In this document: positions 1-9,104 of the stretch, one piece after another
Layout of the letters: each line of letters opens with the position of its first letter
Position numbering within the stretch: position 1 is the first letter of the stretch
NCBI GenBank assembly: GCA_949290895.1
Contig: CASETU010000020.1
Location: 1-53,154, forward strand
Origin: an uncultured Bacillota bacterium
GTDB lineage: Bacteria; Bacillota; Clostridia; Christensenellales; Borkfalkiaceae
Length of the DNA stretch: 53,154 bases
Direction: 5' to 3'
The notes under the pieces: generated by a model
What the model was told of the DNA's origin: nothing
What the model saw: only the letters and a program-made list of their open reading frames with translations
The model's database searches: none
Position numbers and translations under genes: made by a program

Positions 1-2457
1 GTCAAAGGGGAAGCGGATTTCTTGTCATTTACGGTAACTTTTACCGACGCGTATGATCCGGAAATTTATATAACCGTGCGTGTAAACAGCGGTGACGAAG
101 ATAAAATGATTTATACTGCGGCGGCAAAAAGCGGTGAAGTGCTTACGGGAATGAATTATAATACCAACACGTTGCACCGCGGCGATGAATACGGGTATGT
201 TTCTTCCATGGACTTTTGCGGCAATCCCGATCGCCCGGTAGATCGCGATGTTTTCGAGCTTTCTTTCGATTATGCGCAAAAGCAGTTGCACGGGGCGCGG
301 TATGCTTCGAATTCCACGATGATTTGCGACTTTGACGATCCTGCTTATTTTACCGATTTGTGGGAGGGATTTACGACGGGAGAAGTGTTTGTTTCCGTAA
401 AAGCCGATTCCTTGCAGAAAGATACGGCAAACTTCGTCATCACGAACATAGGCGGACACGATCTTTCCGAAGTGGAACTCAACGATGAAAACGCTCCGGC
501 GATATCCGTGGATTTTGAAGGTTATTCGGAAAACGAACTGCCGAAGGCTTATGTCGGACTGACTTATAAGGTGTTCGATGCGGAATGTTACGACGCTTAC
601 CGTACGGATGCGCAACTTTTCGTCCGCGCGTTTTACGATTACAATGGAGATAATCGCACGCAGATAGAGATTGAAAACGGTCGGTTTGCGATGGACAGAG
701 CGGGCGAATATACTGTAGAGTACAGGGCGGAAGACGGTTCGGGCAACGTCGGGATAAAAACCTATACCGTGGAATGTTTAGATGAAAAAAACAGCCCCGA
801 CGTGGTAATTTCCGAAGAACGCGTGACGAAAGCGACGGTCGGCGAACGAGTCCCCGTGGCGGAAGCCCAGGCGCATGGCGGCAGCGGAAATGTTGTGCTC
901 GAAAGCAAGGTCGTTTGCATTGAAAACGACATGGAAATCGAAGTAACGGACGGTACGTTTCAACCGCTTTTTGAGGGACAGTATAAAATCGTGTATACCG
1001 TTACGGATTTTTTACATCAGACTGTATCGGAAGAGTATATTTTTGAAGCGGAAGTTTCGGGTGTGCCGGTATTCCTTGCACACCCGGTCATGCCCGAATA
1101 TCTCATTGCGGGCATGACCTATGAATTCCCTCTTTTCAGCGCAGAGTATTATAAAGGCGACGGAACGGTGGAAAATATCGTTGCCGACGTAACCGTTGAA
1201 GAGGAAGGGGGTATAAAGGAAGGATCGGTTTACGTTCCTTCACAAGCGCTGGCAGGAAAGACCGTTAAAGTTGTTTATACTGCAAACGGAGAAAAAGGCG
1301 CGGACACGATAGAATGGGAAATTCATGTCGTTTCCGTTTCGACGGGCGAAGGAAAAAATATAGACATCACAAAATATTTTATGCACGATGAAAACGTTCG
1401 GCTGATTGCGGACAGCGAAAAAATAGCGGCTGAAACGCAGGCAGACGGCGCTGAGATGTCGTTTATCAAATTGCTGATGGCGGACGGATTTTCTTTTTCG
1501 TTCGGTGTGGATCCCGCAAAAAATAACTTTACCAAGGCGGTTGTAGTGTTGAAAGACCCCCTCGATCCTTCCGTAAAAGCGGAAATTGCCTTTACAAAGA
1601 AAAAAAGTCTGCTTTCGGGTGTTTCGGTGAACGGTAAAGAATACGGAAATATAGAAAGCGACTTCTTCGGTTCGGGAATGAATTTCGATTTTAGTTACGA
1701 TGCCTCTGAAAATAAAATTTCCGCAGGAAACGCTTCGCTCGTTTTTTCGCCCGAAGATTTTGACGGATTTCCCAGCGGCTGGGTGAATTTATCCGTTCGT
1801 TTTGAAGGAGTTACGGGTGCAAGTTCTATTCTTTTGAAAGAACTTTGCAAACAACCGCTCACGTCGGTTTCGCGGGACGCTATCAAACCGAATATCATCG
1901 TGGAGGAGGATGCTTTCAGCGGCGAAAGAACAATCGGCAGCAAGGCGGTTATCCCCGCTGCGGCGGCTTATGATGTGCTCGATACTTACGTGAAATTCAG
2001 TTTATCTGTTTACGCGCCCGACGGCAGTGTGGCAAAATCTGACGACGGAACGTTGCTGGAAGGCGTTGCGGCAGATAGAGAATATGTTTTATCGTTGACG
2101 AGTTACGGATATTATTCGCTGCGTTATGAAGCTACGGACGGTTCAAACCGAAAACAGACTCTCAATTATGCCATCAATGTGGCGGACGATGTTGCGCCAA
2201 AGATAGAAATAGACGGCAAAGTTCCCGTAAGTGCAAAGCTCAATCAAACTGTCACGCTTCCTTCGGCGGCAGTTACGGATAATATTCCTTCGGGATGCGT
2301 ACTTTACGTGTGTTACGTAACGCCTGACGGAATTTATCAAAATGCCGTTGATTACCAGATGCAGTGTACGCAGAAAGGTATATATAAAGTGAAATACATG
2401 GCGATGGACGATTACGGCAATACGACGGTGCTTGTTTTCGATATCGAAGTAAAATAG
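1..2457 (+). CDS. Large Ig-like/cell-surface repeat protein, 5' end outside window
   Basis: The reading frame is open to the left edge, so the N terminus and any signal peptide are missing; the first in-window start-like codon (TTG at 22) is not a convincing start. The visible 819 codons carry repeated beta-rich Ig/HYR-like modules with the recurrent pattern 'GEYTVEYRAEDGSGN' and a C-terminal pair of such modules ('YGYYSLRYEATDGSN', 'KGIYKVKYMAMDDYGN'). A middle stretch without obvious repeats may be a jelly-roll carbohydrate-binding fold. The last about 350 residues align by eye with the end of the 1,164-residue protein at 23942-27436, and both genes are followed by a DUF4838 lipoprotein gene. 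Likely a secreted glycan-binding or scaffold protein; no catalytic motif is seen. It ends with the only TAG terminal stop found in the window. Confidence 0.8.
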   Translation, partial: VKGEADFLSFTVTFTDAYDPEIYITVRVNSGDEDKMIYTAAAKSGEVLTGMNYNTNTLHRGDEYGYVSSMDFCGNPDRPVDRDVFELSFDYAQKQLHGARYASNSTMICDFDDPAYFTDLWEGFTTGEVFVSVKADSLQKDTANFVITNIGGHDLSEVELNDENAPAISVDFEGYSENELPKAYVGLTYKVFDAECYDAYRTDAQLFVRAFYDYNGDNRTQIEIENGRFAMDRAGEYTVEYRAEDGSGNVGIKTYTVECLDEKNSPDVVISEERVTKATVGERVPVAEAQAHGGSGNVVLESKVVCIENDMEIEVTDGTFQPLFEGQYKIVYTVTDFLHQTVSEEYIFEAEVSGVPVFLAHPVMPEYLIAGMTYEFPLFSAEYYKGDGTVENIVADVTVEEEGGIKEGSVYVPSQALAGKTVKVVYTANGEKGADTIEWEIHVVSVSTGEGKNIDITKYFMHDENVRLIADSEKIAAETQADGAEMSFIKLLMADGFSFSFGVDPAKNNFTKAVVVLKDPLDPSVKAEIAFTKKKSLLSGVSVNGKEYGNIESDFFGSGMNFDFSYDASENKISAGNASLVFSPEDFDGFPSGWVNLSVRFEGVTGASSILLKELCKQPLTSVSRDAIKPNIIVEEDAFSGERTIGSKAVIPAAAAYDVLDTYVKFSLSVYAPDGSVAKSDDGTLLEGVAADREYVLSLTSYGYYSLRYEATDGSNRKQTLNYAINVADDVAPKIEIDGKVPVSAKLNQTVTLPSAAVTDNIPSGCVLYVCYVTPDGIYQNAVDYQMQCTQKGIYKVKYMAMDDYGNTTVLVFDIEVK

Positions 2458-2477
2458 AAGTTTGGGAGGAAAGGACA

Positions 2478-4382
2478 ATGAAAAAACTGATTGCTCTGTT
2501 ACTTTGCGTGGTTTTATCCATGGGTGCTTTGACGGCATGCAAAAAGACGGAAGAAGATACAGGTGACGAAGGAAATAAAGGAGAAACTGAAATGACGGAC
2601 ATCGATTTGATAAAAAACGGAAAGACGGATTATAAAATCATTTATCCCGCAAACGCAACGGAATTTGAAATGTTTGCCGTAAACGAGCTGGTTTATTTTT
2701 TCAATCAGGCAACGGGTATCAGTCTTGTGAAGATAAGCGATGAAGGCGCGGATACGTCTTCTTCCAACAAATACCTTTCCGTCGGGCAAACTTCGGTATT
2801 CAAGGCTTCTGCCATCACCGCGACGAGGGACGAACTCGGCCCGAACGGATTCAAGATCGAACGTAAGGATAACACCGTATTCCTTGTAGGAAACAAGGAT
2901 ACGGGCACAATGTTTTCCGTGTATGAGTTTTTGCGGCTTAACTTTCATTACGAGTGCTACCATAAAGACGAAATTAAAATCGATAAAAACGTAACCGAAT
3001 TGAAGCTTGCAGATTTTCACGTTTTGAAAAAGCCCGATATCGATCTGGCTTGCGCAAACTACGGAGAATTGATTTTTGATCCTACGTTTGCATATCGCCG
3101 CGGAATGTTGATCGATAAGGATATGTTTATCAACGTCGGCGGAAATTTCTGGCACAATTCTTTCAATTATCTTCCGCCGTCTACCTACGCGAAAGATCAT
3201 AGGGATTGGTATTATTACGGAAACGGGGAAAGTGCAGAGCCCACGCAGCTCGATTACACCAACGACGAAATGCGCCTTGAACTGACAAAGGTTTTAAAGC
3301 AGTATCTTCTGGATAATCCCACGCTGGAAAATATTACGATCACGCATCAGGACAATCGGCATTGGAGCGACAGTGCAAAAAATCTGGAACTGCAAAAGAA
3401 GTACGGCACGGACGCCGCATCTATGATCATTTTCTGCAATAAGGTGGCAAAGGACATCAGAGAATGGCTGAATGAAACAGATCCCGGCAGGGAAATCAAT
3501 ATCATTATGTTCGCTTATTATGCAACGGAGAAAGCGCCGACAAAGTATAATGAGTCGACAAAGAGTTACGAACCGATCGACAGCGAAGTCGTTCTCGATG
3601 AGGACGTATGCGTTTTCTATGCGCCCATCAGTGCGGATTATAATTCTTCGGCGTATTCTCAGTCAAACGTCAATATGTACAATACTTTGCAACAATGGCA
3701 AGTGCTGACGGACAGAATATTTTTATGGACGTATTCCACGAACTTCGATTATTATATGGGAATGTTCAATTCCTTCGACTCCATGCAGAGTATTTACAAA
3801 ATGGCAAGGGATGCCGGCGTGTATTATATTTTCGATCAGGGACAGTTCAACTCGAAAGTGTCTACCGGGTTCAGCCGTTTGAAAATGTATCTCAATTCCT
3901 CTTTGGCGTGGGATGTCGATGCGGATGTGAATGCGCTGACGCAAGACTTTTTCGATAATTATTTCAAAAATGCAAGCGCACCCATGAAAAAACTTTTCGA
4001 CAGCATGCGCTTACATTATGCGTATCTGCGCGATGAAACGGATATGGACAGGGGAATTTACGCGAATATCATAAACGATAAATATTTCCCTAAAGGCGTT
4101 TTGGATAACTGGATGGACATTATCGACGAGGCGTATGACAGCATAGAAGACTTGAAAAATACCGACAGCGCATTGTATCGCACGCTGGAAAACAGAATTA
4201 AGTTGGAAAGCTTAAGTATCAGATACCTACTGATAGAAATTCAGGGCAGCAAATATACGTCGAACCAGCTTTACAAAATGAAATCGGAATTCAAGCTGGA
4301 TGCCACCAAGCTCGGTATGGATCGCTACAAGGAACGCAACGGCGCGTTGAACTTCCTGTGGTCGGAATGGGGTATTTTATGA
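2478..4382 (+). CDS. DUF4838 (GH163-like) lipoprotein
   Basis: 634 residues. A signal peptide ends in the lipobox L-T-A-C21, so the protein should be lipid-anchored outside the cell. Residues about 45-170 form the N-terminal alpha/beta domain common in DUF4838 and related hydrolases (start 'DLIKNGKTDYKIIYP', then 'GTMFSVYEFL'). The rest matches DUF4838: 'THQDNRHW', 'INIIMFAYYATEKAP', 'LWTYSTNFDYY', and 'LAWDVDADVNALTQDFFDNYF' near residue 480. DUF4838 is, to my recollection, the domain of family GH163 (endo-beta-N-acetylglucosaminidases on complex N-glycans). Unlike the two other copies here it lacks the CxC/CxxC cysteine cluster after the QMD/HQD motif. GGAGG at 2464-2468 sets the start. The next gene overlaps by 4 nt (ATGA). 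Confidence 0.85.
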   Translation: MKKLIALLLCVVLSMGALTACKKTEEDTGDEGNKGETEMTDIDLIKNGKTDYKIIYPANATEFEMFAVNELVYFFNQATGISLVKISDEGADTSSSNKYLSVGQTSVFKASAITATRDELGPNGFKIERKDNTVFLVGNKDTGTMFSVYEFLRLNFHYECYHKDEIKIDKNVTELKLADFHVLKKPDIDLACANYGELIFDPTFAYRRGMLIDKDMFINVGGNFWHNSFNYLPPSTYAKDHRDWYYYGNGESAEPTQLDYTNDEMRLELTKVLKQYLLDNPTLENITITHQDNRHWSDSAKNLELQKKYGTDAASMIIFCNKVAKDIREWLNETDPGREINIIMFAYYATEKAPTKYNESTKSYEPIDSEVVLDEDVCVFYAPISADYNSSAYSQSNVNMYNTLQQWQVLTDRIFLWTYSTNFDYYMGMFNSFDSMQSIYKMARDAGVYYIFDQGQFNSKVSTGFSRLKMYLNSSLAWDVDADVNALTQDFFDNYFKNASAPMKKLFDSMRLHYAYLRDETDMDRGIYANIINDKYFPKGVLDNWMDIIDEAYDSIEDLKNTDSALYRTLENRIKLESLSIRYLLIEIQGSKYTSNQLYKMKSEFKLDATKLGMDRYKERNGALNFLWSEWGIL

Positions 4383-4972
4383 AACGTGCAAGCATAAAAA
4401 AAGTGATCGCTTTGTTTGCTGTTATTGCATGCGTCGCTGCATTTTCGACAAGTTTGTACGGCTGCGCAAAAGGGAACGAAACAAAGGTTATTTTGAGTGA
4501 ATCGGAAATTGTCCTCGATTTTTTTGAAGAACGCGTTCTCACCGCTACGGTGGAAGGGGTCGAAGGCGAAGTCGTATGGGAATCTTCCGATTTGACCGTT
4601 GCCGTCGTGGAAAACGGTAAGGTTTCCGCAAAGGGCGTTGGAAAGGCTGTGATCAAGGCGATCGTAGGAAAAGCGCAGGCGGAATGCGCGGTGGAAGTGC
4701 GCGATTCGGGCGAAATTCCGTCAGTGCGGCTCAGTGAAAATACTTTGGAAATAGAAACGGGCAGAGCCGTAACGGTTAAAGCGGAGGCAGTTTATAAAAA
4801 GAATGTCATCGCGGCGGAATTTTCCTATCATTCTAACGACGAAACGGTCGCTGCCGTTACTCAGGACGGACGTATCAGTGCCGTCGGCGCGGGAAAAACG
4901 CAAATTATTGTGAGCGCGACGATCAACGGCGTTACCGTTTACGGAGAAATTTCCGTAACGGTACCGCGATAA
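4379..4972 (+). CDS. Small lipoprotein with two Big2 domains
   Basis: 197 residues from the ATG at 4379, which overlaps the TGA of the upstream gene. A longer in-frame GTG start at 4358 would sit inside the upstream gene and spoil the signal peptide, so it is rejected. The N terminus is a lipoprotein signal with lipobox L-Y-G-C29. Two Big2 (bacterial Ig-like group 2) domains follow, each with the typical 'W.SSD..VA.V..GKVSA.G.GKA.I' pattern (residues about 38-108 and 113-196). Probably a surface spacer or adhesion protein serving the neighbouring DUF4838 protein. No enzyme motif. Confidence 0.8.
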   Translation: MKRASIKKVIALFAVIACVAAFSTSLYGCAKGNETKVILSESEIVLDFFEERVLTATVEGVEGEVVWESSDLTVAVVENGKVSAKGVGKAVIKAIVGKAQAECAVEVRDSGEIPSVRLSENTLEIETGRAVTVKAEAVYKKNVIAAEFSYHSNDETVAAVTQDGRISAVGAGKTQIIVSATINGVTVYGEISVTVPR

Positions 4973-5019
4973 GTGGAAAATGCACGTCAAAAACGTGAAA
5001 TAAATATCGGAGGAAATAA

Positions 5020-8000
5020 ATGATGAAAACAAAAAAGTATGCAGTGGCTTTGCTGAGCGTTATTTTTGTGTTTTGTCTTGCGCTGTGCGCGGCGTGTGCA
5101 AAACCTGCTTTAAAGCTCGATAAAACCGAATTGCAGCTGACTGTCGGACAAACGGCAACCATTACCGCCGACACCGACGAAAAAGTGGAGTGGTCTTCTT
5201 CGGACGAAAAAATCGTTACGGTCAAAGACGGCACCGTTACCGCCGTTGCGGCAGGTAAGGCGACTGTCACCGCGAAAGCGGGCGACGCCGTAGGCAAGTG
5301 CGAAGTGACAGTTAAGGCGAGTACCGAAGGGCTTTCCGTCGCGGTTTCCAAAACTTCTATCGATATGAAAATCGGAGAAGAAACCACGGTCGTTGCTACC
5401 GCTACGCAGGGCGGAAGCGTGGTGCAGGCTTCCATTACGTGGAGCAGCGAAAATGAAGCGGTTGCCACCGTGGCAAACGGTAAAATCACGGCGGTTGCGG
5501 CGGGCGAAACGCGTATTGCCGTAAAGGCCGCGTTTGGCGGAAAAGAGGCTACCTCTTATATCTCGGTAAAAGTTAAACTCGATGCGGAAATCGAGCTTTC
5601 TTCGGAAAAGTTCAATCTTTCCGTATTGAAGCTTTGCGATGAGGACGTGCAGACAGCCTCCGCGGACGCGAAACTTTTTTATAAGGACGAGGAGCAAAGC
5701 GATATTACCTTTGCCTATGTTTCGGACGATGAGAATGTATTTACCGTCAGCGAAGATGGCTTGATAAGCGCAGTAGGCGCAGGCAAAGCCACCCTTACCG
5801 TGAAGGCGCAATTCATGGAAAGTGAAATTACGGCGGAATGCGAAGTGGAAGTCGTTACCACAAACAATGTGGAATTTGAAGCGGATTTCGGAGATTACGA
5901 TACGGCTATGCTCAATAAAGCCGTAGGCGAATATGATCTTACCCAGCAAATCACGGCAAGCGTAACGCCCTATGACGAATCGTTAAAAGTAGAGTGGGTA
6001 TCTTCCAACGATAAGATCGCATCGGTAGAATACGACGGTCTCAATGCAACGATCAAAGCGGAAGAAGGCTGCTTGGGCGGCGAAGCGATCATTTCCCTTT
6101 ATGTAGAAAATATCGAAGTCGGGTATGTCGTGATCGGCGTATATTTCCCCGTCAGTTCCGAAGAAGATATCGTTGCCATCAACAACAGCGATCAGGCGCT
6201 CACGTGCTGGTATCTCATGACGAATGACATCAGGCTGGAAAATGTTTACGAATATTCTCTCGTTACGAAAAACGAAGACGAAAAATGGTCAAAAACTTTC
6301 AGCGGCGTGTTTGACGGCAACGGCTACACCATTTCTAATTTCAGAATGGGAGAAGTTGACGCTGGCACGAAAGGCAACGGAACTTGGAACATGGGTATCA
6401 TCGGTTACAATACCGGAACGGTACGTAATCTGCGTGTGGAAACGGAATCTTATTCTTGGGGCACGGGCACTGTGTTTACCAACTCATTGAGAACGGCAAG
6501 CGGTGCGGTTGTCGCTTATAACGAAGGCATAGTTGAAAACTGCATGGCCGTTGTTAAATTAACGAATACCGAAAATCCGAGCAGAGCGAGCGGCGGTATA
6601 GTCGGAACGATGGGATTGAAAGGAATTTTAAGGAATTGTTATGTGGAAGTAAACGGAATCAGTACCATTATTCCGAATCATGAAGCGACTAAAAACAATA
6701 AAGGCGGTGCTTTCCTGGGAACTTTTTACGACGGAACTTTGGAAAACTGCTGGGGACTGAAAGTGGATAACGAGCTGATCCAACCCGTAGGTTATAAAGA
6801 AAAGGGCGAAGAGATCGGCAACGTTTTAAAAACGAGTAAAGCGGATCTGATCGCCGCAGGGTTCGGGCCGGATAAATTAAACGGGGACGTTTGGAACATT
6901 GCCGTGGACGGCGATAATTATACCGTGCAAATGAACAAGGGTTTTCGCTTCAAGCTGGATCAGGGCGAGGTGACCTGTGAAGTCGGCGATTATACCGCAA
7001 TGGTGAGCAAAGCGGTTGCGGGGTATAACAATACGCAGGAAATTGAGCTTAATTTCAATAGGGAAAACGTGACTTTCAGCGTATCTACTTCTACCCCTGA
7101 ACTGATCTCTGCCGAGGCGGCGGGCAATAAAGTCAAAGTTACGGCTCTCGATTCTTTAGGCGGAACGGCAAGCGTGGAAGTCAGCGTAAACGACGTGGTG
7201 GTCGCTTCTTTCAAAATCGAAGTTTATTCGCCCGTTTCTACGGAAGCGGATCTCGAAGCCATTGACGACGCAACGGAAAATCTTTCCGGTAATTATTTGA
7301 TGACGAACGATATTGCTCTTACAAAAATATATGAAAAAGCAATCGTCACGCAAAACGACGGCAGTAAATGGAACGGTTCTTTCAAAGGTGTGTTTGACGG
7401 CAACGGCTATACGATTTCTAATTTCCGCATGAGCGGCACATATAACATGGGCGTGTTCGGCTATAACCGCGGTATCGTTCGTAATCTGTGCGTCAAGACG
7501 GAAAATTACCAGATCGATGGGAAACCGCATATTTTCAATATCCGTTCTTCCGGCGGCGCAATCGCTGCGCTCAACGGCGGCACGATTGAAAACTGTATGG
7601 CTATCGTCGATATGGTTAATCCCGAAAGCGATACAAAATGCGGCGGCGCGATCGTCGGTTTTCAGGAAAACGGGGGCAGCGTCAAAAACTGTTATACCGA
7701 AGTTAAAGTACATTCCATTATACCCGATCACGTTTCGGCGGGTTATAACGTAGGCGCAATCGTCGGCGATCTCAGCGCGGGAACGGTGGAAAATTGCTGG
7801 TCTGTAAAGCAGGACGCCGAAACCATTCGGATATGCGGAAGGTTTTCCGGTGAGGCTACGGAGGAAACCGCAGTTAAAAACAGCTACCTCGCAACCGATA
7901 AGGCGGGGTTGATAGAAGCAGGTTTCAATGCGGAAACTTTTGACGGCGGCGTGTGGAACGTTGCGGTGGAAGGCACTTCCTTTACCGTTGCTCTCAGAAA

Positions 8001-8031
8001 CGGTTGCACGGTTGCGGCGGTCTTAGCGTGA
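5020..8031 (+). CDS. Big2/GLUG-type surface lipoprotein with internal duplication
   Basis: 1,003 residues; start set by GGAGG at 5010-5014. The signal peptide ends 'LCAAC' (a non-standard but plausible lipobox). The N-terminal 280 residues hold three Big2 domains. The rest is two copies of one large module (about residues 285-645 and 650-1000). Each copy begins with a Big2-like segment ('VGEYDLTQQI' / 'VAGYNNTQEI'), followed by 'PVS.E.D..AI', 'YLMTND', 'GVFDGNGYTISNFRM', 'NMG..GYN.G.VRNL' and 'ENCMA'. The last motifs resemble GLUG repeats, which often form beta-helix-like structures in surface proteins. Likely extracellular binding or adhesion. A terminator hairpin follows 22 nt after the stop, so this ends the first block. 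Confidence 0.8.
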   Translation: MMKTKKYAVALLSVIFVFCLALCAACAKPALKLDKTELQLTVGQTATITADTDEKVEWSSSDEKIVTVKDGTVTAVAAGKATVTAKAGDAVGKCEVTVKASTEGLSVAVSKTSIDMKIGEETTVVATATQGGSVVQASITWSSENEAVATVANGKITAVAAGETRIAVKAAFGGKEATSYISVKVKLDAEIELSSEKFNLSVLKLCDEDVQTASADAKLFYKDEEQSDITFAYVSDDENVFTVSEDGLISAVGAGKATLTVKAQFMESEITAECEVEVVTTNNVEFEADFGDYDTAMLNKAVGEYDLTQQITASVTPYDESLKVEWVSSNDKIASVEYDGLNATIKAEEGCLGGEAIISLYVENIEVGYVVIGVYFPVSSEEDIVAINNSDQALTCWYLMTNDIRLENVYEYSLVTKNEDEKWSKTFSGVFDGNGYTISNFRMGEVDAGTKGNGTWNMGIIGYNTGTVRNLRVETESYSWGTGTVFTNSLRTASGAVVAYNEGIVENCMAVVKLTNTENPSRASGGIVGTMGLKGILRNCYVEVNGISTIIPNHEATKNNKGGAFLGTFYDGTLENCWGLKVDNELIQPVGYKEKGEEIGNVLKTSKADLIAAGFGPDKLNGDVWNIAVDGDNYTVQMNKGFRFKLDQGEVTCEVGDYTAMVSKAVAGYNNTQEIELNFNRENVTFSVSTSTPELISAEAAGNKVKVTALDSLGGTASVEVSVNDVVVASFKIEVYSPVSTEADLEAIDDATENLSGNYLMTNDIALTKIYEKAIVTQNDGSKWNGSFKGVFDGNGYTISNFRMSGTYNMGVFGYNRGIVRNLCVKTENYQIDGKPHIFNIRSSGGAIAALNGGTIENCMAIVDMVNPESDTKCGGAIVGFQENGGSVKNCYTEVKVHSIIPDHVSAGYNVGAIVGDLSAGTVENCWSVKQDAETIRICGRFSGEATEETAVKNSYLATDKAGLIEAGFNAETFDGGVWNVAVEGTSFTVALRNGCTVAAVLA

Positions 8032-8052
8032 TCACATATTTATAAGCAGGAT

Positions 8053-8100
8053 AAACGGCTGCAAGAATTCTTGCAGCCGTTTATTGAAAAGTTTATTTTT
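8053..8100 (+). terminator. Rho-independent terminator after the Big2/GLUG gene
   Basis: Perfect 13-bp inverted repeat (arms 8053-8065 and 8070-8082, loop AATT) followed by a T-rich stretch. It separates the first block from the kinase gene. Confidence 0.85.
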
Positions 8101-8121
8101 CGCCGTATGTTATGATATAAT
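8092..8121 (+). promoter_or_regulatory. Weak candidate promoter for the kinase gene
   Basis: A TATAAT box at 8116-8121 lies 40 nt before the ATG. A poor -35 (TTTATT, 8092-8097) is 18 nt upstream. The -10 is convincing, the -35 is not. Confidence 0.35.
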
Positions 8122-8161
8122 AACATCGTGACAAAAAATGTATGTTTCGGACGGGAGAGAT

Positions 8162-9085
8162 ATGGAAAAATTTTTTATCGGCGTGGACGGAGGCGGCACA
8201 AAAACACAGTTTGCGTTGTGCTGCGAAGACGGAAAAGTTCTTTCGCAAATCAAATTAGGTTGTTCTAATCCCGTAAACGTCGGCGTAAAACATTGCGTCG
8301 ATATTTTGCAGGAAGGGATTTCCTCGTTGCTTTTAAAATTACCGTCAAAAGCGAACTGCACTGCTTATGCAGGTATTGCCGGCGTGGCAAGCGGAAATTA
8401 TAAAGCGGAAATCGCGGCGTTAATGCCCGAAAATGAAAAGCTTAAATTATTTGTCGGGTCGGACATCGTCAACGCGTTAAACGTCGCTTTCGGTTTTGAA
8501 GACGGTCTTGCGGTAATAGGCGGTACGGGGTCTGCTTGTTTTGTGCGCAAACTAAACGAATATTACCGAGTGGGAGGGGGCGGCTGGCGGCTCGATCGCG
8601 GCGGAAGCGGTTATGCCATCGCCGTACGGGCGCTCGATAAGGTTCTTCGTGCATCGGACGGCAGGGGCGCGCCGACTTGTTTAAGTGCGATCGTCGCGGA
8701 AAAATACGGTGTTTTTCCTGAAAATCTTTCAAAGATTTACGAATTGTCCGTAGAAGAGATTTCTTCTTTTGCAAAGTATGTTTTCGAAGGATATGAATCG
8801 GGCGATGAAATTTGCGCTTCCGTTTTAGACGAAACCGCCGATTATATTGCGGAACTTGTAATAACGGGATTTCGCGTATCCTCTTTGCAAAGTGGTTGCG
8901 CCGCTTTGATCGGAGGACTTTTTAAGAGCGGGCCGCTTTTTTCCATGCTTTCCGCAAAACTTCCCGACTGCAAATTTTTTGTCGCAGATTACCCTGCGGT
9001 TCTCGGCGCGGTACTGGAAGCTGTGCGTCTTGACGGAGCAAAGGCGAAAAAGGAATTTGCAAAAAATTTTATAAATACTTTTTAA
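8162..9085 (+). CDS. BadF/BadG/BcrA/BcrD-family sugar kinase (GlcNAc kinase-like)
   Basis: 307 residues from ATG 8162, chosen over the upstream in-frame ATG 8138 because GGGAGA (8153-8158) is correctly spaced and the protein then starts directly with the fold. The phosphate-1 motif D9-G-G-G-T-K-T15 opens the ASKHA fold; the second phosphate loop is 'AVIGGTGSACF' followed by 'GGGGWRLDRGGSG'. This is the pattern of the BadF/BcrA ATPase family, whose members in sugar operons are mainly N-acetylglucosamine or related hexosamine kinases. It likely phosphorylates a monosaccharide released from the imported glycan in the cytoplasm. Substrate not proven by sequence. Cotranscribed with the metallophosphoesterase gene 19 nt downstream. 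Confidence 0.85.
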   Translation: MEKFFIGVDGGGTKTQFALCCEDGKVLSQIKLGCSNPVNVGVKHCVDILQEGISSLLLKLPSKANCTAYAGIAGVASGNYKAEIAALMPENEKLKLFVGSDIVNALNVAFGFEDGLAVIGGTGSACFVRKLNEYYRVGGGGWRLDRGGSGYAIAVRALDKVLRASDGRGAPTCLSAIVAEKYGVFPENLSKIYELSVEEISSFAKYVFEGYESGDEICASVLDETADYIAELVITGFRVSSLQSGCAALIGGLFKSGPLFSMLSAKLPDCKFFVADYPAVLGAVLEAVRLDGAKAKKEFAKNFINTF

Positions 9086-9104
9086 TCCTTTCGGAGAGGA
9101 AAAA

